Of a DNA stretch of 64,000 bases, positions 23,408 to 32,284 are shown one piece after another. The notes under the pieces are model-generated. The model saw nothing but the letters and a program-made list of their open reading frames with translations, ran no database searches and had not been told where the DNA came from. Origin of the DNA: Microbacterium sp. XT11 (GTDB lineage Bacteria > Actinomycetota > Actinomycetes > Actinomycetales > Microbacteriaceae); NCBI RefSeq assembly GCF_001513675.1, contig NZ_CP013859.1:931081-995080 (forward strand). Reading direction: 5' to 3'. Positions within the stretch are counted from its first letter, which is position 1; each line of letters begins with the position of its first letter. The translations under genes were made by a program, and so were the position numbers.

Positions 23408-26353
23408 ATGCTGATGCTCCTCGCCGCTTTCCTCCTCGGGTCACTCCTGATGCCCGTTCTGGTGCGCTGGCTGGGGCCTCGGGCATTCCTCGTCGCGGCG
23501 ATCATTCCCGCCGCGGCATTCGTCCACGCCGTTGCGTCGACTCCCCTCGTGATCCGGGGCGACGCGCCCTTCGAAGGCATCACGTGGATCCCGCAGCTCG
23601 GTCTCGAGATGTCTCTGCGCATGGACGTGCTCAGTTGGGTGCTGACCCTCATCGTCAGCGGGGTCGGCGCGCTCGTGCTCCTCTACTGCCGCTGGTACTT
23701 CCACGACGACTCGGCCGGCATCGGACAGTTCTCGGGCGTGCTCCTGGGCTTCGCAGGCGCCATGTACGGCCTCGTGCTCACCGACGACATCGTGATGCTC
23801 GTGATGTTCTGGGAGGTGACGAGCATCCTGTCGTACCTCCTCATCGGGCATTACCGGCGCCGCGCCGCGAGCCGTCGTGCCGCGCTCCAGGCGCTGCTCG
23901 TGACGACGCTGGGCGGCCTCGTGATGTTCGTGGGGGTCGTGCTCCTCGCGGTGGATGCCGGAACGACGAGCATCACGGCCATCCTCGAGCTCGCGCCGTC
24001 GGGGCCGCTCGTCGACGCGGCCGTGGTCATGCTGCTCGTCGGCGCGGTCAGCAAGTCGGCGCTCTTCCCGTTCCACTTCTGGCTCCCCGGAGCCATGGCG
24101 GCACCGACTCCGGTGAGCGCCTATCTCCACGCGGCGGCCATGGTGAAGGCCGGCATCTACCTCATCGCACGGTTCGCGCCGATCTTCGCCCTCAGCGCGC
24201 CGTGGCGGCCCGTCGTCATCACGCTCGGCGTCGTGACGATGCTGCTCGGCGGCGTGCAGGCCCTGCGCGAGACCGACCTCAAGCGCATCCTCGCGTTCGG
24301 CACGGTCAGCCAGCTCGGGTTCTTCGCCGTGGTCACCGGCTACGGCACCCAGGCCGCGGCGCTCGCGGGCATCGCGCTGGTGATCTCGCACGCCCTGTTC
24401 AAGTCGGCGCTCTTCCTCATCGTGGGCATCATCGACCGGCAGCTCTCGACGCGTGACATCACCGAGCTCTCGGGAGTGGGCAGGCAGGCGCCGGCCATGG
24501 CGACGGCGGCGTTCATCTCGGTCACCTCCATGGCCGGCGTCGCCCCGACCATCGGCTTCGTGGCGAAGGAATCGACGCTCACCGCACTCCTGCACGACGC
24601 GCAGGGCGGGTCGGCGTGGGCACTCGTGGCGCTCCTGGGCGTCGTGCTCGGTTCCATGCTCACCGCGGCATATGGTGCTCGGTTCCTCTGGGGCGCGTTC
24701 TGGTCGAAGCGTGACGAGCGCGGCGATCGGATGCCGGACACCGCCTGGCCCGACCCGCCCGTCGGCTTCCTCTCCGCGCCGATCATCCTCGCCGGCCTGA
24801 CGATCGCGTGCGGCATCGGCGCTCCTGCCCTCGACGTCGCCCTGCACGGATACGCCGTCACGGCGATGCCGGGCCTCGACCCCGCGACCGGCGAGGCGAC
24901 CGAAGGTCCGGGACATCTCGCGCTGTGGCATGGGCTCGAGCCGGCACTGGGCATCTCGGTGCTGTCGCTCGTCGTGGGCCTCGGGCTGTTCCTCCTCAGC
25001 CGACGCACCGGCTGGGATCGTCGACCGCGCGTGCTGCCGTTCACTGCGGCCGATGTCTACTACCTCACGGTCCGCGCGGTCGACCGGCTCTCGGTGCTCA
25101 GCACCACGCTCACGCAGCGCGGTTCGCTCCCGGTGTATGTCGGCACGATCTTCGTCGTGCTCGTCGCGGCCGAGACCACCGTGCTCATCGCCGGCGGGAT
25201 CGACGAGTTCACCCTGTCGCTGTGGCATACGCCGGCGCAGCTCGCGGTCGCGCCGATCATGGCCGCCGCCGGTGTGGTGGCCGTCCGCGCGCGCAAGCGC
25301 TACACGGGCGTCGTGCTCGTCTCGGTGACCGGGCTCGGCATGGTGGTGCTCTTCGCGACGAGCGGCGCTCCCGACCTCGCGCTCACGCAGATCCTCGTCG
25401 AGACCGTCACCATGGTGACCTTCGCCCTCGTGCTGCGCCGACTGCCCGCGCGCATGGGCGAGCACAACGCCTCGGTCGGCCGCGTGCCCCGCGCGCTCCT
25501 CGGCATCGGCGCCGGCCTGACGATGGCCCTCGTGGCGATCGTCGCGACGCAGGCCCGCATCGCCGAGCCCATCTCCGAGGCCTTCCCGAAGCTCGCGTAC
25601 GAGATCGGCCACGGCAAGAACGTGGTGAACGTCGCCCTGGTCGACCTCCGCGGATGGGACACCATGGGCGAGCTGTCGGTGCTCGTGCTCGCGGCCACCG
25701 GCGTCGCCTCGCTCGTGTTCGTGACGCACCGCGCCGACCTCCTGTCCGCGACGCGCACGCTGCCCAAGCCGCGGCGGCGTGCCACGCGCGGCCGTCCGCT
25801 CGTCGAGACGACCGACGGCGTGCGGTTCCAGACCTCGGAGAACCGCAGCAACCCGCGCGCGTGGCTCGTCGGCGGTCAGCGGATGAAGCCGGAGAACCGC
25901 TCGATCCTGCTCGAGGTGATCGTGCGCATCCTCTTCCACACGATCATCGTCGTGTCGATCTTCCTGCTGTTCTCCGGGCACAACCTCCCCGGCGGCGGGT
26001 TCGCCGGCGGACTGGTCGCCGGCATGGCGCTCGTGATGCGCTACATCGCCGGTGGCCGCTGGGAGCTCGGTGCGGCCGCCCCGACGGATGCCGGGCGCCT
26101 GCTCGGCGCCGGACTGATCCTCGCCGTCGGCTCCGCCGTCGTCCCGCTCTTCTTCGGGCTCTCACCCCTGACCAGCACCTTCTGGGAGTGGGAGATCCCC
26201 GGCATCGGGCACATGGAGTTCGTCACCTCGACGATCTTCGACATCGGCGTCTACCTCGTGGTGATCGGGCTCGTGCTCGACGTGCTCCGCAGCCTCGGCG
26301 CCGAGGTCGACCGGCAGGCGCACGAACTGCGCGAGCGGGGGGTGAGCGCCTGA
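23408..26353 (+). CDS. mnhA: Na+/H+ antiporter subunit A fused to subunit B
   Basis: A 981-residue subunit of the Mrp (Mnh) cation/proton antiporter. Residues 1 to about 790 are the complex-I-like (NuoL/MrpA) channel with the conserved proton-antiporter core (for example SALFPFHFWLPGAMAAPTPVSAYLHAA). From about residue 826 the protein continues as the MrpB domain (SILLEVIVRILFHTIIVVSI, then FSGHNLPGGGFAGGL). No separate mnhB gene exists, which fits this fusion. The complex expels Na+ in exchange for protons and supports pH and salt tolerance. A TAGAAT hexamer at 23346-23351 may be the operon's -10 element. The stop overlaps the next start by one base. Confidence 0.95.
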   Translation: MLMLLAAFLLGSLLMPVLVRWLGPRAFLVAAIIPAAAFVHAVASTPLVIRGDAPFEGITWIPQLGLEMSLRMDVLSWVLTLIVSGVGALVLLYCRWYFHDDSAGIGQFSGVLLGFAGAMYGLVLTDDIVMLVMFWEVTSILSYLLIGHYRRRAASRRAALQALLVTTLGGLVMFVGVVLLAVDAGTTSITAILELAPSGPLVDAAVVMLLVGAVSKSALFPFHFWLPGAMAAPTPVSAYLHAAAMVKAGIYLIARFAPIFALSAPWRPVVITLGVVTMLLGGVQALRETDLKRILAFGTVSQLGFFAVVTGYGTQAAALAGIALVISHALFKSALFLIVGIIDRQLSTRDITELSGVGRQAPAMATAAFISVTSMAGVAPTIGFVAKESTLTALLHDAQGGSAWALVALLGVVLGSMLTAAYGARFLWGAFWSKRDERGDRMPDTAWPDPPVGFLSAPIILAGLTIACGIGAPALDVALHGYAVTAMPGLDPATGEATEGPGHLALWHGLEPALGISVLSLVVGLGLFLLSRRTGWDRRPRVLPFTAADVYYLTVRAVDRLSVLSTTLTQRGSLPVYVGTIFVVLVAAETTVLIAGGIDEFTLSLWHTPAQLAVAPIMAAAGVVAVRARKRYTGVVLVSVTGLGMVVLFATSGAPDLALTQILVETVTMVTFALVLRRLPARMGEHNASVGRVPRALLGIGAGLTMALVAIVATQARIAEPISEAFPKLAYEIGHGKNVVNVALVDLRGWDTMGELSVLVLAATGVASLVFVTHRADLLSATRTLPKPRRRATRGRPLVETTDGVRFQTSENRSNPRAWLVGGQRMKPENRSILLEVIVRILFHTIIVVSIFLLFSGHNLPGGGFAGGLVAGMALVMRYIAGGRWELGAAAPTDAGRLLGAGLILAVGSAVVPLFFGLSPLTSTFWEWEIPGIGHMEFVTSTIFDIGVYLVVIGLVLDVLRSLGAEVDRQAHELRERGVSA

Positions 26354-26973
26354 TGGACGTCTCGCTCACCCTCATCCTGATCATGGCGGTGCTCTTCGCG
26401 TGCGGGGTCTACGCCATGCTCGAGCGCAGCCTCACGCGCGTGCTCATCGGCTTCCTCCTGCTCGGGAACGCGACGAACCTGCTGCTCCTCATCGTGATGG
26501 GAGTGCCGGGCAACGCGCCGTTCTTCGGCACCGAGGGAGGCATGAGCGATCCGCTGCCCCAGGCGCTGACGCTCACCGCGATCGTCATCACCTTCGCCGT
26601 CTCGGCGTTCCTCCTCGCCCTGATCTACCGTTCGTGGCAGCTCGGTCAGGCCGACACCGTCGAGGACGACGAAGACGACATCGCGATCCGCGGGCGCACG
26701 GATGCCGAGGAAGACCTCATGGGCGACGACGAGGGCGACTACTCCGACGACGAGGTCACCACCGACTTCGTCGGCGTGCAGACCGCGCCGATCACGGTGC
26801 TGCACATGCGCGACCACCCTGCGATCCATGACGACGCACCGGTCGACACGCCCGTCGGGACTGCGGTGACGGATGCCGAGGCGGCTGACTCCGTTCCCGA
26901 CGGCATCCCCGACGCGGATGCCGACGACCACGAAGATGCACCGGATGCCGACGGGAAGGAGGACCGCCCATGA
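26353..26973 (+). CDS. mnhC: Na+/H+ antiporter subunit C with long acidic tail
   Basis: A 206-residue protein. Residues 1-100 are the NuoK-like MrpC membrane core with three helices (the middle one being LLLGNATNLLLLIVMG). After that comes a tail of about 100 residues dominated by Asp and Glu, which normal MrpC (about 110-120 residues) lacks. The tail must be cytoplasmic or at the membrane face; it could bind cations or contact other subunits (inference). The start shares a base with the mnhA stop and the end overlaps mnhD (ATGA). Confidence 0.93.
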   Translation: MDVSLTLILIMAVLFACGVYAMLERSLTRVLIGFLLLGNATNLLLLIVMGVPGNAPFFGTEGGMSDPLPQALTLTAIVITFAVSAFLLALIYRSWQLGQADTVEDDEDDIAIRGRTDAEEDLMGDDEGDYSDDEVTTDFVGVQTAPITVLHMRDHPAIHDDAPVDTPVGTAVTDAEAADSVPDGIPDADADDHEDAPDADGKEDRP

Positions 26974-28523
26974 ACGCGCTCGTCCCCCTGCTGGTCGCGC
27001 TGCCTCTGCTGGGTGCCGCCGTGACGCTCGTCTTCGGCCGCAACGCCCGCTTGCAGGTGATCGTGACCGTCGTGACCCTCGCCGTCGTGTCGGTGATCGC
27101 CGCGGTGCTGCTCGTGATCGTCGACGCCGGGTCTCCGCTCGCCGTGTCGGTCGGCGGGTGGCCCGTGCCGTTCGGCATCGTGCTCTACGTCGACCGGCTG
27201 GCTGCGCTTCTCGTGCTGGTGTCGAGCATCGTCCTGCTCGCCGTGCTCCTGTTCTCCATCGGCCAGGGCGCCGCCGACGGCACAGACGAGACGCCCATCT
27301 CGATCTTCAACCCTTCGTACCTCATCCTGGCCGCCGGCATCTTCAACGCCTTCATCGCCGGTGACCTGTTCAACCTCTACGTGGGCTTCGAGATCCTGCT
27401 CGTCGCCTCGTACGTGCTCATCACGCTCGGCAGCACCGAGTCCCGCATCCGCACCGGCGCGGTGTACATCGTCGTCTCGCTCGTCTCGTCGATCCTCTTC
27501 CTGGCGTCGATCGCGATGATCTACGGCGCGCTCGGAACGGTGAACATGGCGCAGATCGCCGAGCGGATGAGCGAACTGCCGCAGGACACCCAGCTCGTGC
27601 TGCACCTCATGCTGGTGATCGCCTTCGGCATCAAGGCGGCGATCTTCCCGGTGTCGTTCTGGCTGCCGGACTCTTACCCGACGGCTCCGGCACCCGTCAC
27701 GGCGGTGTTCGCCGGACTGCTCACCAAGGTCGGCGTGTACGCGCTGATCCGCACAGAGACCCAGTTGTTCGCCGACAACGACATCAACACGCTGCTGCTC
27801 ATCATCGCGCTCGCGACCATGGTCGTCGGCGTGCTCGGCGCGGTGGCGCAAGCGGAGCTGAAGAGGATCCTCTCCTTCACGCTCGTCAGCCACGTGGGGT
27901 ACATGATCTTCGGCCTCGCCATCGCGACGCCGGCTGCCATCGGCGCGACCGTCTACTACATCGTCCACCACATCGTCGTGCAGACGACCCTGTTCCTCGC
28001 GGTCGGCCTCATCGAACGGCGGGCCGGGAGCACCTCGATCCTTCGCGTCAAGGGACTGCTGAAGCTCTCGCCGGTGATCGCGGTGCTGTACTTCATCCCG
28101 GCGATCAACCTCGGCGGCCTGCCGCCCTTCTCCGGCTTCATCGGCAAGTTCGCGCTGTTCGAGGCGGCGGCATCCGTCGGCACCCCGCTCATGATCGTGC
28201 TGATCTTCGGTGGCATCCTCACGTCGCTCCTCACCCTGTACGCGCTCATGCGCGCGTGGAACCTCGCGTTCTGGCGCGAGGAGGAGGACTCCGCCGAGAC
28301 CGAAGGCCGCATCTCGCACCTCGCCACCGCTCCCGCCGCCGACGAGCAGCAGGACAGCAGGGTCATCCCGCCGATCATGACCGTGGCCACGGCCGGCATG
28401 GTCGCGGTGACCGTGGCGCTGACGGTGTTCGCCGGGCCGCTCTACGCCCTGTGCGACCGCATCGGCGCCGCCCTGCTGCAGCCGGTGAATCTCGTGCAGC
28501 TGGAAGACGAGGTGGACGGATGA
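26970..28523 (+). CDS. mnhD: Na+/H+ antiporter subunit D
   Basis: A 517-residue NuoM/N-like subunit with about 14 helices. Typical stretches are FNLYVGFEILLVASYVL, the Lys helix with IKAAIFPVSFWLPDSYPTAP and the Lys/Glu pair in AELKRILSFTLVSHVGY. It forms one of the two proton channels of the Mrp complex. It begins within the mnhC stop and overlaps mnhE at its end. Confidence 0.96.
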   Translation: MNALVPLLVALPLLGAAVTLVFGRNARLQVIVTVVTLAVVSVIAAVLLVIVDAGSPLAVSVGGWPVPFGIVLYVDRLAALLVLVSSIVLLAVLLFSIGQGAADGTDETPISIFNPSYLILAAGIFNAFIAGDLFNLYVGFEILLVASYVLITLGSTESRIRTGAVYIVVSLVSSILFLASIAMIYGALGTVNMAQIAERMSELPQDTQLVLHLMLVIAFGIKAAIFPVSFWLPDSYPTAPAPVTAVFAGLLTKVGVYALIRTETQLFADNDINTLLLIIALATMVVGVLGAVAQAELKRILSFTLVSHVGYMIFGLAIATPAAIGATVYYIVHHIVVQTTLFLAVGLIERRAGSTSILRVKGLLKLSPVIAVLYFIPAINLGGLPPFSGFIGKFALFEAAASVGTPLMIVLIFGGILTSLLTLYALMRAWNLAFWREEEDSAETEGRISHLATAPAADEQQDSRVIPPIMTVATAGMVAVTVALTVFAGPLYALCDRIGAALLQPVNLVQLEDEVDG

Positions 28524-29140
28524 CCCCCGGGGCGCGGCGCCACTTCTGGCGCGACATCGGCGTGCAGCTGCCATTCCTCGCGTGGCTCGTGGTGCTGTGG
28601 ATGCTGCTGTGGGCGCAGTTCACGGTGCTGTCGTTCCTGACCGGCCTCGTCGTCGCGATCTTCGTCACGCGCGTCTTCCGCCTTCCGACCGTCGAGCTCT
28701 CGGGACGCGTCAACCTCTGGTACGCGGCGATCCTCGTCGTCCGGTTCCTGTTCGCCGTGCTCCACGGTGCGCTCTCGGTCACCGTGCAGGTGTTCGACTT
28801 CCGACGCCAACCCGGAGCGGCGATCATCGCCGTCCCGCTGAAGTACGCCGACGACCTGATGATGACGCACGTCGCGGTCGCGTCGTCGCTGATCCCCGGC
28901 TCGCTCGTGGTCGACACCGATCGAGACCGCCGCATCCTGTATCTGCACGTGATCGGCGTGCGCAGCGCCGACGACGTCGAACGCCAGCGCGAGGGCGTGC
29001 TGCAGTGGGAGCGCAGGATCGTGCGCGCCCTCGGCGACCCGGCGCAGTATCGTGCTCTCAAGGCCGATGAGCGCGCGGCATCCGTCGCCCGCAGCGGCGA
29101 GGCTCAGGGCGCTCAGCACTCGCGGAAGGGGAGGCGATGA
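28520..29140 (+). CDS. mnhE: Na+/H+ antiporter subunit E
   Basis: A 206-residue subunit. Two or three N-terminal helices (LPFLAWLVVLWMLLW, then FLTGLVVAIFVTRVF) are followed by the family's soluble domain (LVVDTDRDRRILYLHVIGV). The GTP-independent assembly role is known only from other bacteria. It starts in the mnhD stop (ATGA at 28520) and overlaps mnhF by four bases. Confidence 0.93.
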   Translation: MTPGARRHFWRDIGVQLPFLAWLVVLWMLLWAQFTVLSFLTGLVVAIFVTRVFRLPTVELSGRVNLWYAAILVVRFLFAVLHGALSVTVQVFDFRRQPGAAIIAVPLKYADDLMMTHVAVASSLIPGSLVVDTDRDRRILYLHVIGVRSADDVERQREGVLQWERRIVRALGDPAQYRALKADERAASVARSGEAQGAQHSRKGRR

Positions 29141-29406
29141 ACATCCTCCTTCTCGTCATCATGATCGTGTTCGGCGTCGCGGCGGTGCTGGCGCTGATCC
29201 GCATCGTGCGCGGGCCGTCGATCCTCGACAGGGCCGTCGCGTCCGACGTGCTGCTCACCGAGGTCATGTGCGTGCTCGGCGCCGAGATGGCCATCAACGG
29301 ACACACCCGCACCATCCCGGTGCTGCTGATCATCGGAGCTGTCGGGGTGTTCGGGTCGATCGCGGTCGCCCGCTTCGTCGCACGAAGGGACAACACGACG
29401 CCATGA
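29137..29406 (+). CDS. mnhF: Na+/H+ antiporter subunit F
   Basis: An 89-residue protein with three helices and the family phrase RIVRGPSILDRAVASDVL. Normal length. It overlaps both neighbours by four bases. Confidence 0.94.
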   Translation: MNILLLVIMIVFGVAAVLALIRIVRGPSILDRAVASDVLLTEVMCVLGAEMAINGHTRTIPVLLIIGAVGVFGSIAVARFVARRDNTTP

Positions 29407-29792
29407 ACGTGTTCGGCCTGATGATCCCCGACGCGGTCATCGATGTGACGGTGCTCGTGCTGATCCTGCTCGGCGCACTGCTGTGCCTCTCGGCCGCGGT
29501 CGGGCTGCTGCACTTCCGCGACGTGCCGTCACGCCTGCATGCCGCGACGAAGCCGCAGGTGCTCGGACTGGCGCTCATCTGCGTCGCGATCGCGCTGTCG
29601 CAGCGTTCGATCGGCGGCATCCTCGTCGGCGTCGTCCTGGTCGCGCCGGTCGTGATGATGCAGTTCGCCACGGCCCCGCTGTCGGCGCACATGGTCGGAC
29701 GACAGGCCTATCGCAACGGCACCGTCGAGCAGCGCCGGCTCGTGGTCGACGAGCTCGCGGAGTCGAAGCAGACCCCGCCGGCCGCCGGCTGA
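29403..29792 (+). CDS. mnhG: Na+/H+ antiporter subunit G
   Basis: A 129-residue three-helix protein with the family signature VGLLHFRDVPSRLHAATKPQ. It is the last gene of the Mrp operon; its stop codon overlaps the first operator-like repeat of the hip module by two bases. Confidence 0.94.
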   Translation: MNVFGLMIPDAVIDVTVLVLILLGALLCLSAAVGLLHFRDVPSRLHAATKPQVLGLALICVAIALSQRSIGGILVGVVLVAPVVMMQFATAPLSAHMVGRQAYRNGTVEQRRLVVDELAESKQTPPAAG

Positions 29793-29865
29793 CTTGTGGG
29801 TCTTAACGCACAAGTCAGGTTGTGGGATAAAACGCACATGGCATAATGTGGGATAAAAGCCACAA
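29791..29865 (+). promoter_or_regulatory. Three operator-like repeats and promoter of hipBA
   Basis: TTGTGGG (or ATGTGGG) begins at 29794, 29820 and 29846, exactly 26 bases apart. Each is followed by a complementary CACA half: the first forms a full dyad with arms GACTTGTG and CACAAGTC (29791-29816), the third ends CCACAA at 29865. A CATAAT -10 hexamer stands at 29842-29847, with TTGTGG at 29820-29825 as a possible -35, so bound HipB would cover the promoter. Confidence 0.7.
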
Positions 29866-29874
29866 GGGGGCGTC

Positions 29875-30099
29875 ATGAGGTTCAATCTGGAGCGCAGCAC
29901 CGACTTCGGCACCCTCGCCGCAGCCCGGCGTGAAGCGCTAGGCCTCACACAGGCACAGCTCGCGGCCCAAGCGGGCGTCACTCGGGACTGGCTCGCGCGT
30001 TTCGAAACCGGTGCGCCGAACGTCACCCTCTCCCGTGTCATGCGGGTGTACCGGGCCCTGGAACTGGAGATCTTGGCACAGGGAGACGGGCCGATATGA
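29875..30099 (+). CDS. hipB: HipB-type XRE antitoxin/repressor
   Basis: A 74-residue helix-turn-helix protein (REALGLTQAQLAAQAGVTRD). A strong AAGGGGG RBS precedes it. It overlaps the toxin gene by four bases, the standard hipBA order. It should bind HipA and the repeated sites upstream. Confidence 0.92.
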   Translation: MRFNLERSTDFGTLAAARREALGLTQAQLAAQAGVTRDWLARFETGAPNVTLSRVMRVYRALELEILAQGDGPI

Positions 30100-31376
30100 A
30101 TGAACGACTCGCTGTCTTCCTTGACGGACGACGTATCGGAACTCTGGCTCAGACGCAGCAGGGAAGCGTCACCTTCTCGTACATGCCGGACTACTGGGGC
30201 AACCGCGGCGTCACCCCGCTGTCCCTATCGCTTCCGCTGGTTGTGCCGAACCACAAGAACCGTCCGACGCGCGCGTTCCTCCAGGGCCTCCTGCCGGACA
30301 GTGCGGCGCGGCTCGAGGAGCTCGGACGGGAATTCGGAGTATCGCCGCGTAATCCGTTCGCGCTCCTCGCTCACATGGGGAGTGATGCGGCGGGAGCAGT
30401 GCAGATCTTGCCGGAAGGCGACGACAGCTCCGACGCGGCGGTGAGGCAGGGCGACGTATCAGAACTCGACGAGTCCGAGTTCGCCGCCATCGTCGCCGAC
30501 GTGATCGCAAACCGCGATACCTGGGGCCGCCGCGATAACGCAAGTGTGCGGTGGAGCCTTCCTGGTGCTCAACCAAAGGTCGCGCTTTTCCGCACAGACG
30601 AAGGACGCTGGGCCATACCCAACGACTCCACGCCGACGACGCACATCATCAAACCTGCCGTACCGCCGTACTCCGATCATCACATCAATGAGTTCATGAC
30701 CATGGCTGCGGCGCGGTGGCTGGGTCTCGATGTAGCCGACGACTTCGTCGTCACTACAGAGAGAGGAGATCATGCGTTTGTCTCGGTGAGATACGACCGA
30801 CGCAAGACAGGTGAGCGCTGGGAACGTCTGCATCAGGAAGACCTGTGTCAGGCGATGTCCATCCCGCCTGAGAAGAAGTACCAGGCCGAAGGAGGGCCAG
30901 GCATCGCAACGATCGCGCAACTGTTCGCCTCGTTGCCTCACCACGAGGACCGTCGGCTAAACGCGAGAAGATTCTTCGACGCCATCGTTTTCAACGTCGC
31001 CGCTCTGGGAACCGATGCCCATGCGAAGAACTACTCGCTGCTTCTGAGTGCCGACCGCGCAACCTTGGCGCCGCTGTACGATCTGGGCAGCCACACGCCC
31101 TACCCGATTCGCGGTTCGGGGTTGCCTCGCCTCGCGATGTCGGTCGAAGGCGAATATCGCGCAACAGGGATAACCCCGATCGCGCTCGCGCGGGCGGGGC
31201 GTCGTCTTGGCCTCGATGAAGGCGAAGCGCACGACCGGGCCGTCAGCATCCTCCGTCGGGTGGTCGAGGCATATCGCGTTGCAGCGGAACTCGCGCGTGA
31301 CGCGCTCGGCGACCATGAGTTCATCGACCGTATGCTGCAAGGGATTGGTGAATACACGGCCCAACGGTCGATGTAA
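30096..31376 (+). CDS. hipA: HipA-type Ser/Thr kinase toxin
   Basis: A 426-residue kinase of the HipA family. Visible parts: the N-subdomain (ERLAVFLDGRRIGTL), the Ser-containing loop WSLPGAQPKVAL (in E. coli this Ser is autophosphorylated), the catalytic loop TDAHAKNYSLLL with its Asp, and the metal-binding LAPLYDLGS. E. coli HipA inactivates glutamyl-tRNA synthetase; the target of this one is unknown. The gene is somewhat less GC-rich than the Mrp operon before it, which suggests transfer. Confidence 0.93.
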   Translation: MNERLAVFLDGRRIGTLAQTQQGSVTFSYMPDYWGNRGVTPLSLSLPLVVPNHKNRPTRAFLQGLLPDSAARLEELGREFGVSPRNPFALLAHMGSDAAGAVQILPEGDDSSDAAVRQGDVSELDESEFAAIVADVIANRDTWGRRDNASVRWSLPGAQPKVALFRTDEGRWAIPNDSTPTTHIIKPAVPPYSDHHINEFMTMAAARWLGLDVADDFVVTTERGDHAFVSVRYDRRKTGERWERLHQEDLCQAMSIPPEKKYQAEGGPGIATIAQLFASLPHHEDRRLNARRFFDAIVFNVAALGTDAHAKNYSLLLSADRATLAPLYDLGSHTPYPIRGSGLPRLAMSVEGEYRATGITPIALARAGRRLGLDEGEAHDRAVSILRRVVEAYRVAAELARDALGDHEFIDRMLQGIGEYTAQRSM

Positions 31377-31378
31377 AC

Positions 31379-31408
31379 GATCGTCCACATCTGCGCAAGT
31401 GGATGATC
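31379..31408 (+). terminator. Hairpin after hipA
   Basis: GATCGTCCAC (31379-31388) pairs with GTGGATGATC (31399-31408) with one G-T pair. It begins three bases after the hipA stop codon. The phrase GATCGTCCACAT appears again at 31404-31415. Confidence 0.4.
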
Positions 31409-31435
31409 GTCCACATCGCTGTGGGCGCCCGCGGT

Positions 31436-32197
31436 TCACGTGCGCTCGGCGAAGGACTGGATGAGCCGGGCGGCAGGCCCGGAATCACTGATGAGCGTGC
31501 CGTGGCCGTGATCGGGGATGACCTCGAGCTGCGCGCCGGGCACGGCGTCGATGATCTCGCGGCACCAGCTCATCGGGGCGAGCGGATCGTTCTCGCCGCG
31601 CAGCACCAGGGTCGGGCAGCGCATGCGGGCATAGGCCTTCTCAGGCTCGTGCACGATCGTCGCACGCATCTTGCGCAGCAGATGCGGTCCGCCGCGCAGG
31701 TACTCCCGCGCGCCGCGCCACAGCACGATCGGGCGTTCGCCCAGCAGGTCGCGCAGCAGGTACGTCGCCTGGGCACGGATGCTGCGCTGCGCGCTGTTCA
31801 CGGTTGGGCCGGCGAGAACGACGCCGCGCACCAGCGACGGATGCCGTGCCGCGAGCTCCGCCGCGATCTGGCTTCCCATCGAGTGGCCGATCACGATGAC
31901 GTCGCGCTCGTCGGCGTGCCGGAGGTAGGCGGCCACGAGGTCGGCGTGACGCTCCATCGTGAGCGTGCGCTCGGGTTCGGGCGCTTCGCCGAACCCCGGG
32001 AGGTCGACCGCGATGACGCGTCCCCTGAGCCGCTGCACCACATCGAGATAGACGCTGCGTCCCATGCCGATGCCGTGCAGCAGCACGAACGTGTGCTCGC
32101 CGCTGCCGAACGATTCGGCGATGAGCGTCGCACCGGAGTGCTCGAACTCGACGACCGATGCCGGAGCGCCCTCGGGGGCGAGCAGGCGGTTCGGCAT
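31436..32197 (-). CDS. Alpha/beta hydrolase
   Basis: A 253-residue alpha/beta-hydrolase. The oxyanion stretch LLHGIGMG, nucleophile elbow GHSMGS, acid in RGENDPLAP and the His in DHGHGTL complete the triad. A helical cap region lies between about 140 and 190. The family covers esterases, lactonases and dehalogenases; substrate unknown. It is divergent from the MFS gene, 87 bases away. Confidence 0.85.
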   Translation of the reverse strand: MPNRLLAPEGAPASVVEFEHSGATLIAESFGSGEHTFVLLHGIGMGRSVYLDVVQRLRGRVIAVDLPGFGEAPEPERTLTMERHADLVAAYLRHADERDVIVIGHSMGSQIAAELAARHPSLVRGVVLAGPTVNSAQRSIRAQATYLLRDLLGERPIVLWRGAREYLRGGPHLLRKMRATIVHEPEKAYARMRCPTLVLRGENDPLAPMSWCREIIDAVPGAQLEVIPDHGHGTLISDSGPAARLIQSFAERT

Positions 32198-32284
32198 CCT
32201 TCCACGGTATCCGACGCCGCTGCGTGTCCGTGCCGGTACCCGCCGATCGACGGGAGCGGCTCCGGGAGCGTGTGAGGATGAAGG

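Noticed and set aside
23441..25981. An 846-codon minus-strand open frame
   Set aside because: Antisense shadow of the Mrp subunit A gene, with His/Arg/Glu-rich nonsense sequence.
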